Shown here: piece by piece, positions 38,891 through 46,601 of the stretch | Numbering within the stretch: position 1 is the stretch's first letter | How the letters are laid out: each line of letters begins with the position of its first letter | Source: Flagellimonas hadalis | GTDB taxonomy: Bacteria; Bacteroidota; Bacteroidia; Flavobacteriales; Flavobacteriaceae | Direction of reading: 5' to 3' | Length of the DNA stretch: 64,000 bases | Assembly: GCF_007785775.2 (NCBI RefSeq) | Contig: NZ_VNIK02000001.1 | Location: 670,678 to 734,677, forward strand | Notes under the pieces: model-generated | The model's input: the letters and a program-made list of their open reading frames with translations, nothing else | The model's database searches: none | Told to the model about the DNA's origin: nothing | Program-made: the position numbers and the translations under genes

Positions 38891-39748
38891 CTATACCGCT
38901 TTTAAACTTAAATCCATATTGTACACAGAATGGGTCAGCGCTCCGGAGGAAATATAATCCACCCCACACTCGGCATAGGCTCGGATGGTTTCTTCGTTGA
39001 TCCCTCCAGAGGATTCGGTCTGGCACTTCGCTCCTATCCGTTTTACGGCTTCCCGGGTCTGTTCGTAATCAAAATTGTCCAGCAGGATGCGGTGCACCCC
39101 ATCGGATTGCAGAATCTCATCGACCTCATCCATATCCCTCGCTTCCACAATGATTTTCAGGTCCTTGCCCTTGTCCTTGAGGTATTTCTGGGTCTTTTGG
39201 ATGGCCTTGGTGATGCCTCCCGCAAAATCGATATGATTGTCCTTCAACATCACCATATCGTATAGGGCGAACCTATGGTTCTCACCACCGCCTATCTTCA
39301 CGGCCCATTTTTCCAACGCCCGGATGCCCGGGGTGGTCTTTCGGGTGTCCAAGATCTTGGTGTCGGTGCCATCCAAAAGGGACACAAAATCCCGGGTCTT
39401 GGTGGCAATGGCACTCATACGCTGCATGGCGTTGAGCACCAACCGCTCCGCTTTTAGGATACTTTGGGAACTCCCTTCCACATAAAAAACGACATCCCCA
39501 TATTTTACAGGATTTCCGTCCTCTATCAGCACTTCCATCTTCAATTTGGGGTCGATATAACCAAACACCAACTTGGCAAACTCCACACCGGCAATGATGC
39601 CCTCGTCCTTCACCAACAGCTTGGCTTTTCCGGTGGCCGATGCCGGAATGCAGGCCAGTGAACTGTGGTCGCCATCCCCAACATCTTCGCGTACGGCGTT
39701 GGAAATGATCAGGTCCAGTTCCTTTTGAAATTGTTCTTCGGATATCAT
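38891..39748 (-). CDS. nadC: Nicotinate-nucleotide pyrophosphorylase (carboxylating)
   Basis: Converts quinolinate and PRPP to nicotinate mononucleotide in de novo NAD synthesis. 285 residues from the ATG at 39748 (MISEEQFQKEL). Signature stretches: REDVGDGDHSSLA, LNAMQRMSAIATKTRDFV, DTRKTTPGIRALEKWAVKIGGGENHRFALYDMVMLKDNHI (split core of the active site), VEARDMDEVDEIL and ESSGGINEETIRAYAECGVDYISSGALTHS. First gene of the operon leading to priA. A TATTTTCG sequence about 25 bp upstream on the minus strand is a weak -7 box. nadA/nadB are not in the window. Confidence 0.96.
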   Translation of the reverse strand: MISEEQFQKELDLIISNAVREDVGDGDHSSLACIPASATGKAKLLVKDEGIIAGVEFAKLVFGYIDPKLKMEVLIEDGNPVKYGDVVFYVEGSSQSILKAERLVLNAMQRMSAIATKTRDFVSLLDGTDTKILDTRKTTPGIRALEKWAVKIGGGENHRFALYDMVMLKDNHIDFAGGITKAIQKTQKYLKDKGKDLKIIVEARDMDEVDEILQSDGVHRILLDNFDYEQTREAVKRIGAKCQTESSGGINEETIRAYAECGVDYISSGALTHSVYNMDLSLKAV

Positions 39749-39784
39749 GCATTTGGGTTTCCACGAAAATACTAAAAACATTGG

Positions 39785-40265
39785 TGTTGTTTTGTTATTT
39801 GGTTATTGAGTTATTTGGTTATTGCAAACTGCCTACTGCTTACTGAGCCATTGGAATTTCAGGTTTGGGATTTGATCGGAAGTCCAAAGTCCGAAGTGAT
39901 TCGTGCCTATTCAAAATTAGTGTCAAAATAGACGAAAGAAAATAGACCATAGAGAATAGACTGGTTTTTTCTGCTTGTTTCCGTTTCAGGTTTGGGGTTT
40001 CAAGTTATTCCGTTATTGGGTTATTGGAATTAGGTGCTTGCTGGGAGGAGTCCGAAGTCCGAAGGGACAAATGAACATGGAAAATAGAGAATGGACTTTG
40101 GTCATTCTGTTATTGGTTATTGGATCATTAAAAACCGCCGACTGCTTACTGCCTCTTTGTTCTATTTTCTTTCGTCTATTTTCCCTACCCTTGAACCTGA
40201 AACCTGCACTTGAACATTTGACCCCATGCCGACTTCGGACTTCGGACTTCGGACTTCTGACCTCT
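39785..40265. repeat. Word-repeat block D, densest in window
   Basis: Nearly the whole 480 bp is built from a few quasi-tandem words: GTTATTTGGTTATTGA; CTGCCTACTGCTTACTG; GGAAGTCCAAAGTCCGAAG; AAAATAGACCATAGAGAATAG; GGGTTATTGG; CTATTTTCTTTCGTCTATTTTC (broken: CTATTTTC, TTTCG, TCTATTTTC); GAACCTGAAACCTGCACTTG; and four GACTTCG heptamers at 40231-40258. Order and strand vary. A 140-residue open frame across it is a by-product. No gene is credible. From 40270 it passes into a phased array and the leader of the DUF285 gene. Confidence 0.8.
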
Positions 40266-40269
40266 TCCC

Positions 40270-40332
40270 CCATCAACCCAAATGCCCTATCCGTCAACCC
40301 AAACCCCGCATCCGTCAGATCGTGCCCTGAAC
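40270..40332. promoter_or_regulatory. Three phased 21-bp repeats upstream of DUF285 gene 2
   Basis: Hexamers CCATCA (40270), CCGTCA (40291) and CCGTCA (40312), exactly 21 bp apart. The first two continue as CAACCCAAA-type, the third as GATCGTGCCCT. The second and third units match the array at 5337-5374 at 27 of 29 aligned positions outside a 9-bp spacer. The ATG at 40400 is 67 bp downstream. Confidence 0.55.
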
Positions 40333-40399
40333 TCTCCCACAAATGCCCCATCTTGCTGCATTATTCATTATTCATTCTAACAATAAAAACAAATTGAGT

Positions 40400-42187
40400 A
40401 TGAAAAACACTTTTAAAAAATTAGGTATTGCACTTATGGCCATGGCCCTGCTCTGGTCCTGCGGGAAGGACGACGGACCCACACCCGTGAATAACACCGC
40501 CCCGGTGATCGCCGCACAGGAGTTCACCGTCAAGGCGGATATCACCCCGGCCGATGCCATCGGAACGGTAGTGGCCACCGATGCGGACAAGGATGCACTC
40601 ACTTTCAGCATCAAGACGAACGACAACGATGCTTTTGCCATTTCATCCTCAGGGGTATTGACATTGGCACAAGGCAAATCACTGCTGATTTTTTTCGACA
40701 CTCCCAAGCGTTTCATCACCGTGGAGGTGAGCGATGGGGAGGCCAAGGCCTCCGCCGAGATTGCAATAAATGTGACCGATTTTCCCATTGTGAACGTTCC
40801 CCCAGACTTAGGAAATTTTGAATTCACCGTGGCTGAGGACATTGCCGATACCGATGTGATCGGTGTCGTTGAGGCCTTCGATGTTGATGGAGATGAACTG
40901 ACCTACAGCATCGTCGGGGACAACCTCTTCGAAATCGATCTCGCTACCGGGGAGCTCTCCCTCGCCGAGGGCAAGAACCTCGACTTTGAGACCGACACGG
41001 AGCACAGCATCACCGTAGAGGTGAGCGATGGCACTGCCGCCGCACAGGCCACGGTGACCATAAAGGTCACGGACGTGGACGAGCTGGCCAGCAACCCCAA
41101 CGCCTTTGTCACCACTTGGAGGACCACAGTGGCCAATGAGCAGATCACCATTGGCACCAATGATGGCCTTACCTATGACTACACCATCGACTGGGGCGAT
41201 GGCACGGTGGAGGAGATCACTGCGAGCGAAAGCCCCTCCCATGCCTATGCCACTGCTGGAGACCATACCGTGGCCATCTTGGGGCAGTTCCCACAAATTA
41301 TAATGGGTGACCATGAGTCAATGGCACCAAAACTCCTGTCCGTGGACCAATGGGGCAACATCCAATGGGAGAGCATGTATGGGGCCTTTGCCCTTTGTTC
41401 GAACATGACCTATAAGGCCACGGACACCCCGGACCTTTCCCAAGTCGTGGATTTGGGCTATATGTTCTACAATGCCACAGCCTTTAATGGAGACATCGGT
41501 GACTGGAGTGTTGGAAATGTCACCAATATGGCCTTTATGTTCTCTGGGGCCTCCTCCTTTAATGGGAACATCGGTGCTTGGGACGTGAACAATGTGGTCA
41601 GTATGGAATTGATGTTCTATCAGGCCACAGCTTTCAACCAGAACATTGGTGGCTGGGGCACCTTCAGCTTGGAATATGTCTCCTATATGTTCGCAGGGGC
41701 CACGGCCTTCAACCAGCCCATTGGCAGTTGGGACACCTCCAGCGTGACCAGTATGGAAGGTATGTTCGCCGGTGCCACCTCTTTTAACCAAGGCCTTAAC
41801 TTGTGGGAAACCTCCAGCGTCACCAGTATGGAGGGCATGTTCCAGAATGCTACCGCCTTCAACGGAAACGTGTTAGGTTGGGACACCTCCAGTGTTACCA
41901 CTATGGAAAACATGTTCAATGGGGCCACTTCTTTTAATAGTTCTTTGGGTGATTTTGACATCTCCAATGTGACCAACATGGCAGGGATGCTGGACAACAC
42001 GGCCTTGACTACCCAAAACTACAGTTTTACCTTGGCCGGTTGGAACGGTGACCCCAATACCCCCGATAACATTGTATTAGGTGCCACAGGTCTAAGTGTT
42101 TGCGGCAATGCAGCGGGTGAAATTGCTCGCTTCGACCTTGCATCAAATAAAAACTGGATTTTCATCGACAATATTGATTGTAATTAA
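40400..42187 (+). CDS. DUF285 (BspA-like) surface lipoprotein, second copy
   Basis: 595 residues from [15 protein letters not shown]; an in-frame GTG-type extension upstream is ignored because the lipoprotein signal ([13 protein letters not shown]) starts here. Same plan as the protein at 5426: two cadherin-like modules (about 30-130 and 135-230; [11 protein letters not shown] and [11 protein letters not shown]), a PKD-like part ([10 protein letters not shown]...[11 protein letters not shown]), seven 25-residue DUF285 repeats (about 355-529) and a C-terminal module with cysteines (LSVCGN, NIDCN). The CGKDD motif suggests export to the cell surface. Its third position is clearly more GC-rich than in the first copy (by eye). 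It ends in a strong terminator. Confidence 0.9.
   Translation: MKNTFKKLGIALMAMALLWSCGKDDGPTPVNNTAPVIAAQEFTVKADITPADAIGTVVATDADKDALTFSIKTNDNDAFAISSSGVLTLAQGKSLLIFFDTPKRFITVEVSDGEAKASAEIAINVTDFPIVNVPPDLGNFEFTVAEDIADTDVIGVVEAFDVDGDELTYSIVGDNLFEIDLATGELSLAEGKNLDFETDTEHSITVEVSDGTAAAQATVTIKVTDVDELASNPNAFVTTWRTTVANEQITIGTNDGLTYDYTIDWGDGTVEEITASESPSHAYATAGDHTVAILGQFPQIIMGDHESMAPKLLSVDQWGNIQWESMYGAFALCSNMTYKATDTPDLSQVVDLGYMFYNATAFNGDIGDWSVGNVTNMAFMFSGASSFNGNIGAWDVNNVVSMELMFYQATAFNQNIGGWGTFSLEYVSYMFAGATAFNQPIGSWDTSSVTSMEGMFAGATSFNQGLNLWETSSVTSMEGMFQNATAFNGNVLGWDTSSVTTMENMFNGATSFNSSLGDFDISNVTNMAGMLDNTALTTQNYSFTLAGWNGDPNTPDNIVLGATGLSVCGNAAGEIARFDLASNKNWIFIDNIDCN
41462..41986 (+). repeat. Seven tandem 75-bp coding repeats (DUF285 units)
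   Basis: Same 25-residue unit as at 6467-7291, again in exact register. Units 4-6 share a [14 protein letters not shown] segment, suggesting recent local duplication. Confidence 0.88.
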
Positions 42188-42217
42188 ACGCTGGAAAGAA
42201 TTGTTTTTGAAATTAAT

Positions 42218-42249
42218 ACCGGAAGGACAATAATGCCCTTCCGGTTTTT
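42218..42249 (+). terminator. Terminator after DUF285 gene 2
   Basis: Perfect 9-bp stem ACCGGAAGG / CCTTCCGGT, 10-nt loop, trailing TTTT. Confidence 0.9.
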
Positions 42250-42374
42250 GTTTTATAGCAAATTGGATTTATATGGGCGATGCCTGTCATTCCAAAAACA
42301 CGGAGTGTTTGAAAAATCCCCCCAAAGAAGATGCTTCACTTCGTTCAGAAGGATAAAGTCTACTGTAAACTGAC

Positions 42375-42470
42375 ACATCCGTAACCTGAAACCTAAAACT
42401 TGGAATCCAAAACCCACAATTCCACTTCCCTTTGAACTTGAAACTTGCACCTGAACTTTTGACCACAATC
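42375..42470. repeat. Word-repeat block E before rlmH
   Basis: The 322-bp gap between the DUF285 gene and rlmH holds the terminator and then quasi-tandem AACCTGAAACCTAAAACTTGG and GAACTTGAAACTTGCACCTG words (written in parts). This is the same word family as the hexamer tract in prmC. No gene seen. Confidence 0.65.
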
Positions 42471-42509
42471 TCACTTCAAACTTTCCCCATAAAGATTTAC
42501 TTTTGGATC

Positions 42510-42983
42510 ATGCAGATTACATTGATAGCCATAGGAAAAACAGACAGGTCCGAACTGGAGCAACTGATAGCCCTGTATGAGAAACGGCTAAAACACTACA
42601 TCAAATTCGAGTTTGTGGTGCTACCCGATATCAAGAACAGTAAAAACCTTTCCGAGGCCCAACAAAAGGAAAAGGAAGGGGAACTTATCTTGGCGCAGTT
42701 GCAACCCACCGACACCCTTATTTTACTGGATGAAAATGGCAAACAGTACTCTTCGGTGGATTTTGCCCAATTCCTCCAAAAGAAAATGAACAGTGGCCTC
42801 AAAAACTTGGTTTTGGCCATTGGAGGCCCTTATGGTTTCAGTGATGCGGTGTATGCAAAGGGCAATGGGAAAATCAGTCTGTCCAAAATGACCTTTTCAC
42901 ACCAAATGGTCCGCTTGTTCTTGGTGGAGCAATTATATAGGGGGTTCACCATCCTGCGGAATGAACCGTATCATCATCAGTGA
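42510..42983 (+). CDS. rlmH: 23S rRNA (pseudouridine1915-N3)-methyltransferase RlmH
   Basis: SPOUT methyltransferase of 157 residues that modifies pseudouridine 1915 in helix 69 at the subunit interface. Begins MQITLIAIGKTDRSELEQLIALYEKRLKHY; the SAM site is LVLAIGGPYGFSDAVY (about 103-118) and the C-terminus LSKMTFSHQMVRLFLVEQLYRGFTILRNEPYHH is a perfect family ending. The ATG at 42510 is chosen because the upstream in-frame extension is repeat-derived. It converges with serBA over a 96-bp gap that contains a small CCTGCC-TTC-GGCAGG hairpin (43032-43046). Confidence 0.97.
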   Translation: MQITLIAIGKTDRSELEQLIALYEKRLKHYIKFEFVVLPDIKNSKNLSEAQQKEKEGELILAQLQPTDTLILLDENGKQYSSVDFAQFLQKKMNSGLKNLVLAIGGPYGFSDAVYAKGNGKISLSKMTFSHQMVRLFLVEQLYRGFTILRNEPYHHQ

Positions 42984-43079
42984 TTGTTGGAGCCATTAGT
43001 CAGGAGCCAAGAAAAAACTGTCCTTATTCTTCCTGCCTTCGGCAGGCAAGGTTTCTAGGAGCGCAGCGGTCCGCGTCTA

Positions 43080-44981
43080 TTAATAAAGAACCCTAAACTT
43101 GATCGTGTTTTCCACGTTCTTCAGTTCCTTCACCACATCTTTGTCATACTCCCTGTCCAGATCGGTAATCACATAACCCACTTCAGGGTCTGTGGACAGG
43201 TATTGTCCGGTGATGTTGAGACCATACTTGGCCAACACTTCATTGATCTTCGCCATGATGCCCGGCACATTTTTGTGGATGTGCAAAAAGCGATGCGCCT
43301 TGTTCTGCTTGGGCAACCTGATGTTAGGGAAATTCACGGCATCCACCGTGTTCCCTGAATTGATATAGTCCATGATCTTGCTGGGCACAAAATCGGCAAT
43401 ATCCCGCTGTGCCTCTTCGGTGCTACCACCAATATGAGGAGTGAGTATCACATTGGACAGGCCTTGCAAAGGCGTTTCAAAAGCGCCATTGGCACTTGGT
43501 TCGGATGGGTACACATCCACCGCTGCACCGCCCAATTTTCCGCTTTTCAACGCTGATGCGAGTGCATCGATGTCCACCACAAAGCCCCTGGAGAGGTTGA
43601 TGAGCATGGCGCCATTCTTCATCTGGTTGATCTCGCGTTCGCCTATAAAGTTCTTATTGGCCTTGTTGTCATCCACATGGAGGGTGACCACATCGGACAC
43701 GGACAATAGGTCTTCCAAGGTGTTGCATTTTACTGCATTCCCAAGGGCCAATTGATCGTTCACATCGTAGTAATACACATGCATACCGATGGCTTCCGCC
43801 AATACGGACATTTGCTTTCCGATATTGCCATAGCCGACAATCCCCAGATTCTTGCCCCGGACTTCCCTTGAATTGGAAGCGGTTTTGTTCCACTCCCCGT
43901 TATGGATCTCGGTACTGCGTGGGAAGATACTGCGCATGAGCATAATGATCTGTCCAACGGCCAGTTCCACCACAGACCTTGTGTTGCTATAGGGCGCATT
44001 GAAGACCACTACCCCTTTCTTTTTGCTGTATTCCAAATCGATTTGCGTGGTCCCGATGCAGAAAGCGCCCACCACCAACAGTTTATTGGCGGCATCCAAT
44101 ACCCTTTGGGTAACCTGTGTCTTGGAGCGGATACCGAGTACATGGACCCCTTTGATGCGTTCCACAAGTTCGTCCTCGGAGAGACTGTGCTTCACCAACT
44201 CCACGGAAAACCCATCTTCGGATAGGTTTTCAAAAGCTGCTGTGTGGACATTTTCCAGCAAAAGGATCTTGATTCGGTTCTTGGGATAGGACAGGTTTCT
44301 TGGTAAATCGTTCACAAACAAAAATTCATCTAGGTTAGGTGCTACGTGATCGGCATTGTTGGCCGCCTTTTCACGGTGCACGTTTTCAGTGTAGGCAAAA
44401 AACTTATGGGCTATCCCGGCCTCGCGCATCACATAATCGCTATAACCGTCGCCAATGACCTGAACCTCGCCTTCCAGACCCAGGTTTTTCAAACATTCTA
44501 TCTTTCCATTGTGGGAAGCGAGCACATTGGTCTCATCAAACCCAATAATATTTCCTTCTCCATCAAACTTGAAGGTATTGGCATATACCCTGTCCGAAGG
44601 AATCTTGTATTCTTCGACTATGGGATCTATGAATTCCTTGAACCCACAGGAAATGACATAGATGTCTTCTGAAAATTCATGAAAAAAATCCTTATTGGCC
44701 GCAATGGATTTGGATATCTTTTGACGAAGCTCGGCAACAAGGTCCTGAAGATCGTTCTTGTTCGCATTGAGCAGACGTATCCTTCTTTCCAAAGATTCGG
44801 TGAAGGAAATGTCTCCATCTATCCCCAAGTTGGTGATTCGTTGGATTTCCTTTACGATCTCGTCCCTTTTGGGATTTCCCTGAAGGGTCATTTCCGCCAA
44901 AACATCCAACGCTTCCACCCGTGTGAGGGTGCTGTCAAAATCGAAAACATATTTGCGGCCCGTTTGCACCATGGATTCCAT
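43080..44981 (-). CDS. Fused phosphoserine phosphatase-phosphoglycerate dehydrogenase
   Basis: One 633-residue protein carries two enzymes of serine synthesis, the first and last steps. The N-terminal SerB-like HAD domain (about 10-215) has DFDSTLT with D14/D16, ISCGFKEF and VIGDGYSDYVM. The SerA-like part (about 240-545) has GVHVLGIRSKTQVT, NLGIVGYGNIGKQM (NAD loop), LINLSRGFVVD and LTPHIGGSTEEAQ. An ACT domain ends it (about 560-633, HIHKNVPGIMAKINEVLAKYGLNI). Such fusions are known in Bacteroidota. SerC is not adjacent. Start ATG at 44981 or 44972; the difference is three residues. No frameshift. Confidence 0.94.
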   Translation of the reverse strand: MESMVQTGRKYVFDFDSTLTRVEALDVLAEMTLQGNPKRDEIVKEIQRITNLGIDGDISFTESLERRIRLLNANKNDLQDLVAELRQKISKSIAANKDFFHEFSEDIYVISCGFKEFIDPIVEEYKIPSDRVYANTFKFDGEGNIIGFDETNVLASHNGKIECLKNLGLEGEVQVIGDGYSDYVMREAGIAHKFFAYTENVHREKAANNADHVAPNLDEFLFVNDLPRNLSYPKNRIKILLLENVHTAAFENLSEDGFSVELVKHSLSEDELVERIKGVHVLGIRSKTQVTQRVLDAANKLLVVGAFCIGTTQIDLEYSKKKGVVVFNAPYSNTRSVVELAVGQIIMLMRSIFPRSTEIHNGEWNKTASNSREVRGKNLGIVGYGNIGKQMSVLAEAIGMHVYYYDVNDQLALGNAVKCNTLEDLLSVSDVVTLHVDDNKANKNFIGEREINQMKNGAMLINLSRGFVVDIDALASALKSGKLGGAAVDVYPSEPSANGAFETPLQGLSNVILTPHIGGSTEEAQRDIADFVPSKIMDYINSGNTVDAVNFPNIRLPKQNKAHRFLHIHKNVPGIMAKINEVLAKYGLNITGQYLSTDPEVGYVITDLDREYDKDVVKELKNVENTIKFRVLY

Positions 44982-45365
44982 CAAAAAAATTAAGGCGTAA
45001 AATTAAGGATTAATTCCATCCCTGAAATCGGGACCGCCCAAAAACCTTACAGAATTGTCGATAAATCAAAAAACCCTTACATTTTGTTTCAAATGGCACC
45101 CAAAATCCAACTTTTTGCAATTAGGCAGGAAAGGCAAGCACCAAACCTAAAATTCCAAAATCCAGCTTTCTTCGGTCAACGCCCAAATAACTCAATGAAA
45201 GTAGGCAGTAGTCAGTAAGCAGTTTGCAATGTTCAATAACCCAATAACAGAATAACTAACTCAACCAAGCCTATTTTCTATGGTCTATGTTCTTTCGTCT
45301 ATTTTGAAACGAATTTCACGAATAGGCACGAAATAATCCTGACTCCTGACTCCCGACTTCAAATA
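44982..45365. repeat. Gap with word-repeat block F
   Basis: 384 bp without a gene. The first part should hold the serBA promoter, though no exact TAnnTTTG box was found. From about 45180 it shows the word mosaic: AGTAGGCAGTAGTCAGTAAGC, CAATAACCCAATAACAGAATAAC, TATTTTCTATGGTCTATG, CACGAATAGGCACGAAAT, CTGACTCCTGACTCCCGAC (each written in part). Confidence 0.7.
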
Positions 45366-45818
45366 TCAAAACCAACGTCGGGTCAGCTTGCAATAAATGC
45401 TGTACTCCTTCCCGAACATTTTCGCCAATGCCTCTTCTTCTCCCTTGATCTGGAAACGGTTCATATAGGACACAAAACCTGCGGCCAGAAGGGTATTGAA
45501 GGCGTTCCCCAATTTCAGCCCAAAGGCCAAAAGAAAAAGCAACATCCCCAGATACATGGGGTTTCGGGTGTAGTTGTAGATCCCGGAAGTCACCAATTGG
45601 GATGCCTTGCCCGGACTGAGTGGGTCCGTGGTGGTCTTGGCCTTGATGAATTGTATGACCGAAATGAAAATCACCACAAAACCCAAGGTCGCAAGGAACA
45701 GGGCAAGTTCCCTTCTGCCAAAAAAATCAAAGTCCCCAACGGGCAGGAACTTGGCAAGGACATACATCAATCCCCCAAATAGCAACATCACCAAAGCCGG
45801 TGGCAATTTCAATTTCAT
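45366..45818 (-). CDS. Membrane methyltransferase, isoprenylcysteine/PEMT-like
   Basis: 150-residue membrane protein with about four helices. The C-terminal signature LVTSGIYNYTRNPMYLGMLLFLLAFG (about 80-105) and EEEALAKMFGKEYSIYCKLTRRWF identifies the ICMT/phospholipid-methyltransferase-like family that binds SAM at the membrane. In bacteria the substrate is usually unknown; there is no prenyl-cysteine partner here. Divergent from rdgB with 59 bp between. Confidence 0.88.
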   Translation of the reverse strand: MKLKLPPALVMLLFGGLMYVLAKFLPVGDFDFFGRRELALFLATLGFVVIFISVIQFIKAKTTTDPLSPGKASQLVTSGIYNYTRNPMYLGMLLFLLAFGLKLGNAFNTLLAAGFVSYMNRFQIKGEEEALAKMFGKEYSIYCKLTRRWF

Positions 45819-45844
45819 GCGACGTGTTTAAGTTTCGAAATTAC

Positions 45845-45852
45845 TACTTTTG
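45845..45852 (+). promoter_or_regulatory. -7 box of rdgB
   Basis: TACTTTTG, exact TAnnTTTG, 25 bp before the TTG start codon of rdgB. Confidence 0.5.
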
Positions 45853-45877
45853 ATCCTCAAATAGAACCCTCCACGCC

Positions 45878-46459
45878 TTGAAACTTGTTTTTGCCACCCA
45901 CAACGACCATAAACTGCACGAAGTCCAACAGCTCTTACCCGAATCTTTCGAACTTTTATCGCTAAAGGATATTGGGTGCTTTGCTGAAATCCCTGAAACG
46001 GGCCTCACTTTGGAAGAAAATGCAAAGATCAAGGCCGATTTCGTGACCCAAACCTATGGTTTGGATTGTTTTTCGGACGATACAGGTCTTTTGGTGGACA
46101 GCCTCAACGGGGAACCTGGCGTATATTCGGCAAGATATGCAGGGGGACAAAAAAATGCTGGGGACAACATGGCCAAGCTATTGTCCAAGTTGGAAAAGAA
46201 GGACAACCGTTCGGCCCATTTCAAAACTGTTATACACTTGAATATCAATGGAAAAAGTTTTGCTTTTGAAGGTATTGTCGAAGGTTCCATCACTGAAAGC
46301 CAGCAAGGGAACGGAGGCTTCGGCTATGACCCCATCTTTAGGCCAAATGGGTATATAAAAACATTTGGAGAGCTGTCCGCGGAGACCAAAAATGCCATAA
46401 GCCACCGAGGCAGGGCCATTCAGAAATTGGTGGATTTTTTAAAAAACAGCACCCCTTAG
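45878..46459 (+). CDS. rdgB: XTP/dITP diphosphatase (RdgB/HAM1 family), TTG start
   Basis: Removes non-canonical purine nucleotides (dITP, XTP) from the pool to protect DNA. 193 residues. Signature parts: KLVFATHNDHKLHEVQQLL at the N-terminus, TGLTLEENAKIKADFV, FSDDTGLLVDSLNGEPGVYSARYAG (about 62-86), GGFGYDPIF and ELSAETKNAISHRGRAIQKL. The start must be TTG at 45878: it sits exactly at the family's first residue, a stop lies in frame at 45851, and no in-frame ATG exists before the catalytic region. A TTG start may keep expression low. Confidence 0.95.
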   Translation: MKLVFATHNDHKLHEVQQLLPESFELLSLKDIGCFAEIPETGLTLEENAKIKADFVTQTYGLDCFSDDTGLLVDSLNGEPGVYSARYAGGQKNAGDNMAKLLSKLEKKDNRSAHFKTVIHLNINGKSFAFEGIVEGSITESQQGNGGFGYDPIFRPNGYIKTFGELSAETKNAISHRGRAIQKLVDFLKNSTP

Positions 46460-46481
46460 TATCAGCTGAACAAATTTAATG

Positions 46482-46489
46482 TACCTTTG
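46482..46489 (+). promoter_or_regulatory. -7 box of DEAD-box helicase gene
   Basis: TACCTTTG, exact TAnnTTTG, leaving a leader of about 105 nt, unusually long for this window. Leader parts AAAAATCGC and GCGATTTTA are complementary (46549-46557 and 46578-46586 approx.), so it can fold. Long leaders are common on cold-inducible helicase mRNAs. Confidence 0.45.
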
Positions 46490-46601
46490 CCGCTTTAATA
46501 ACGCCGCCGGTATGGGCAAGGTGTTGCGATGGGCTTAAAGGGTTATAGAAAAATCGCTCTGTGCAACACAACATATTTGCGATTTTAAGGTATACACCAC
46601 T

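Noticed and set aside
39975..40397. Frame of 140 codons before the second DUF285 gene
   Set aside because: Consists of translated word repeats, with no start signal and no conserved-looking sequence.
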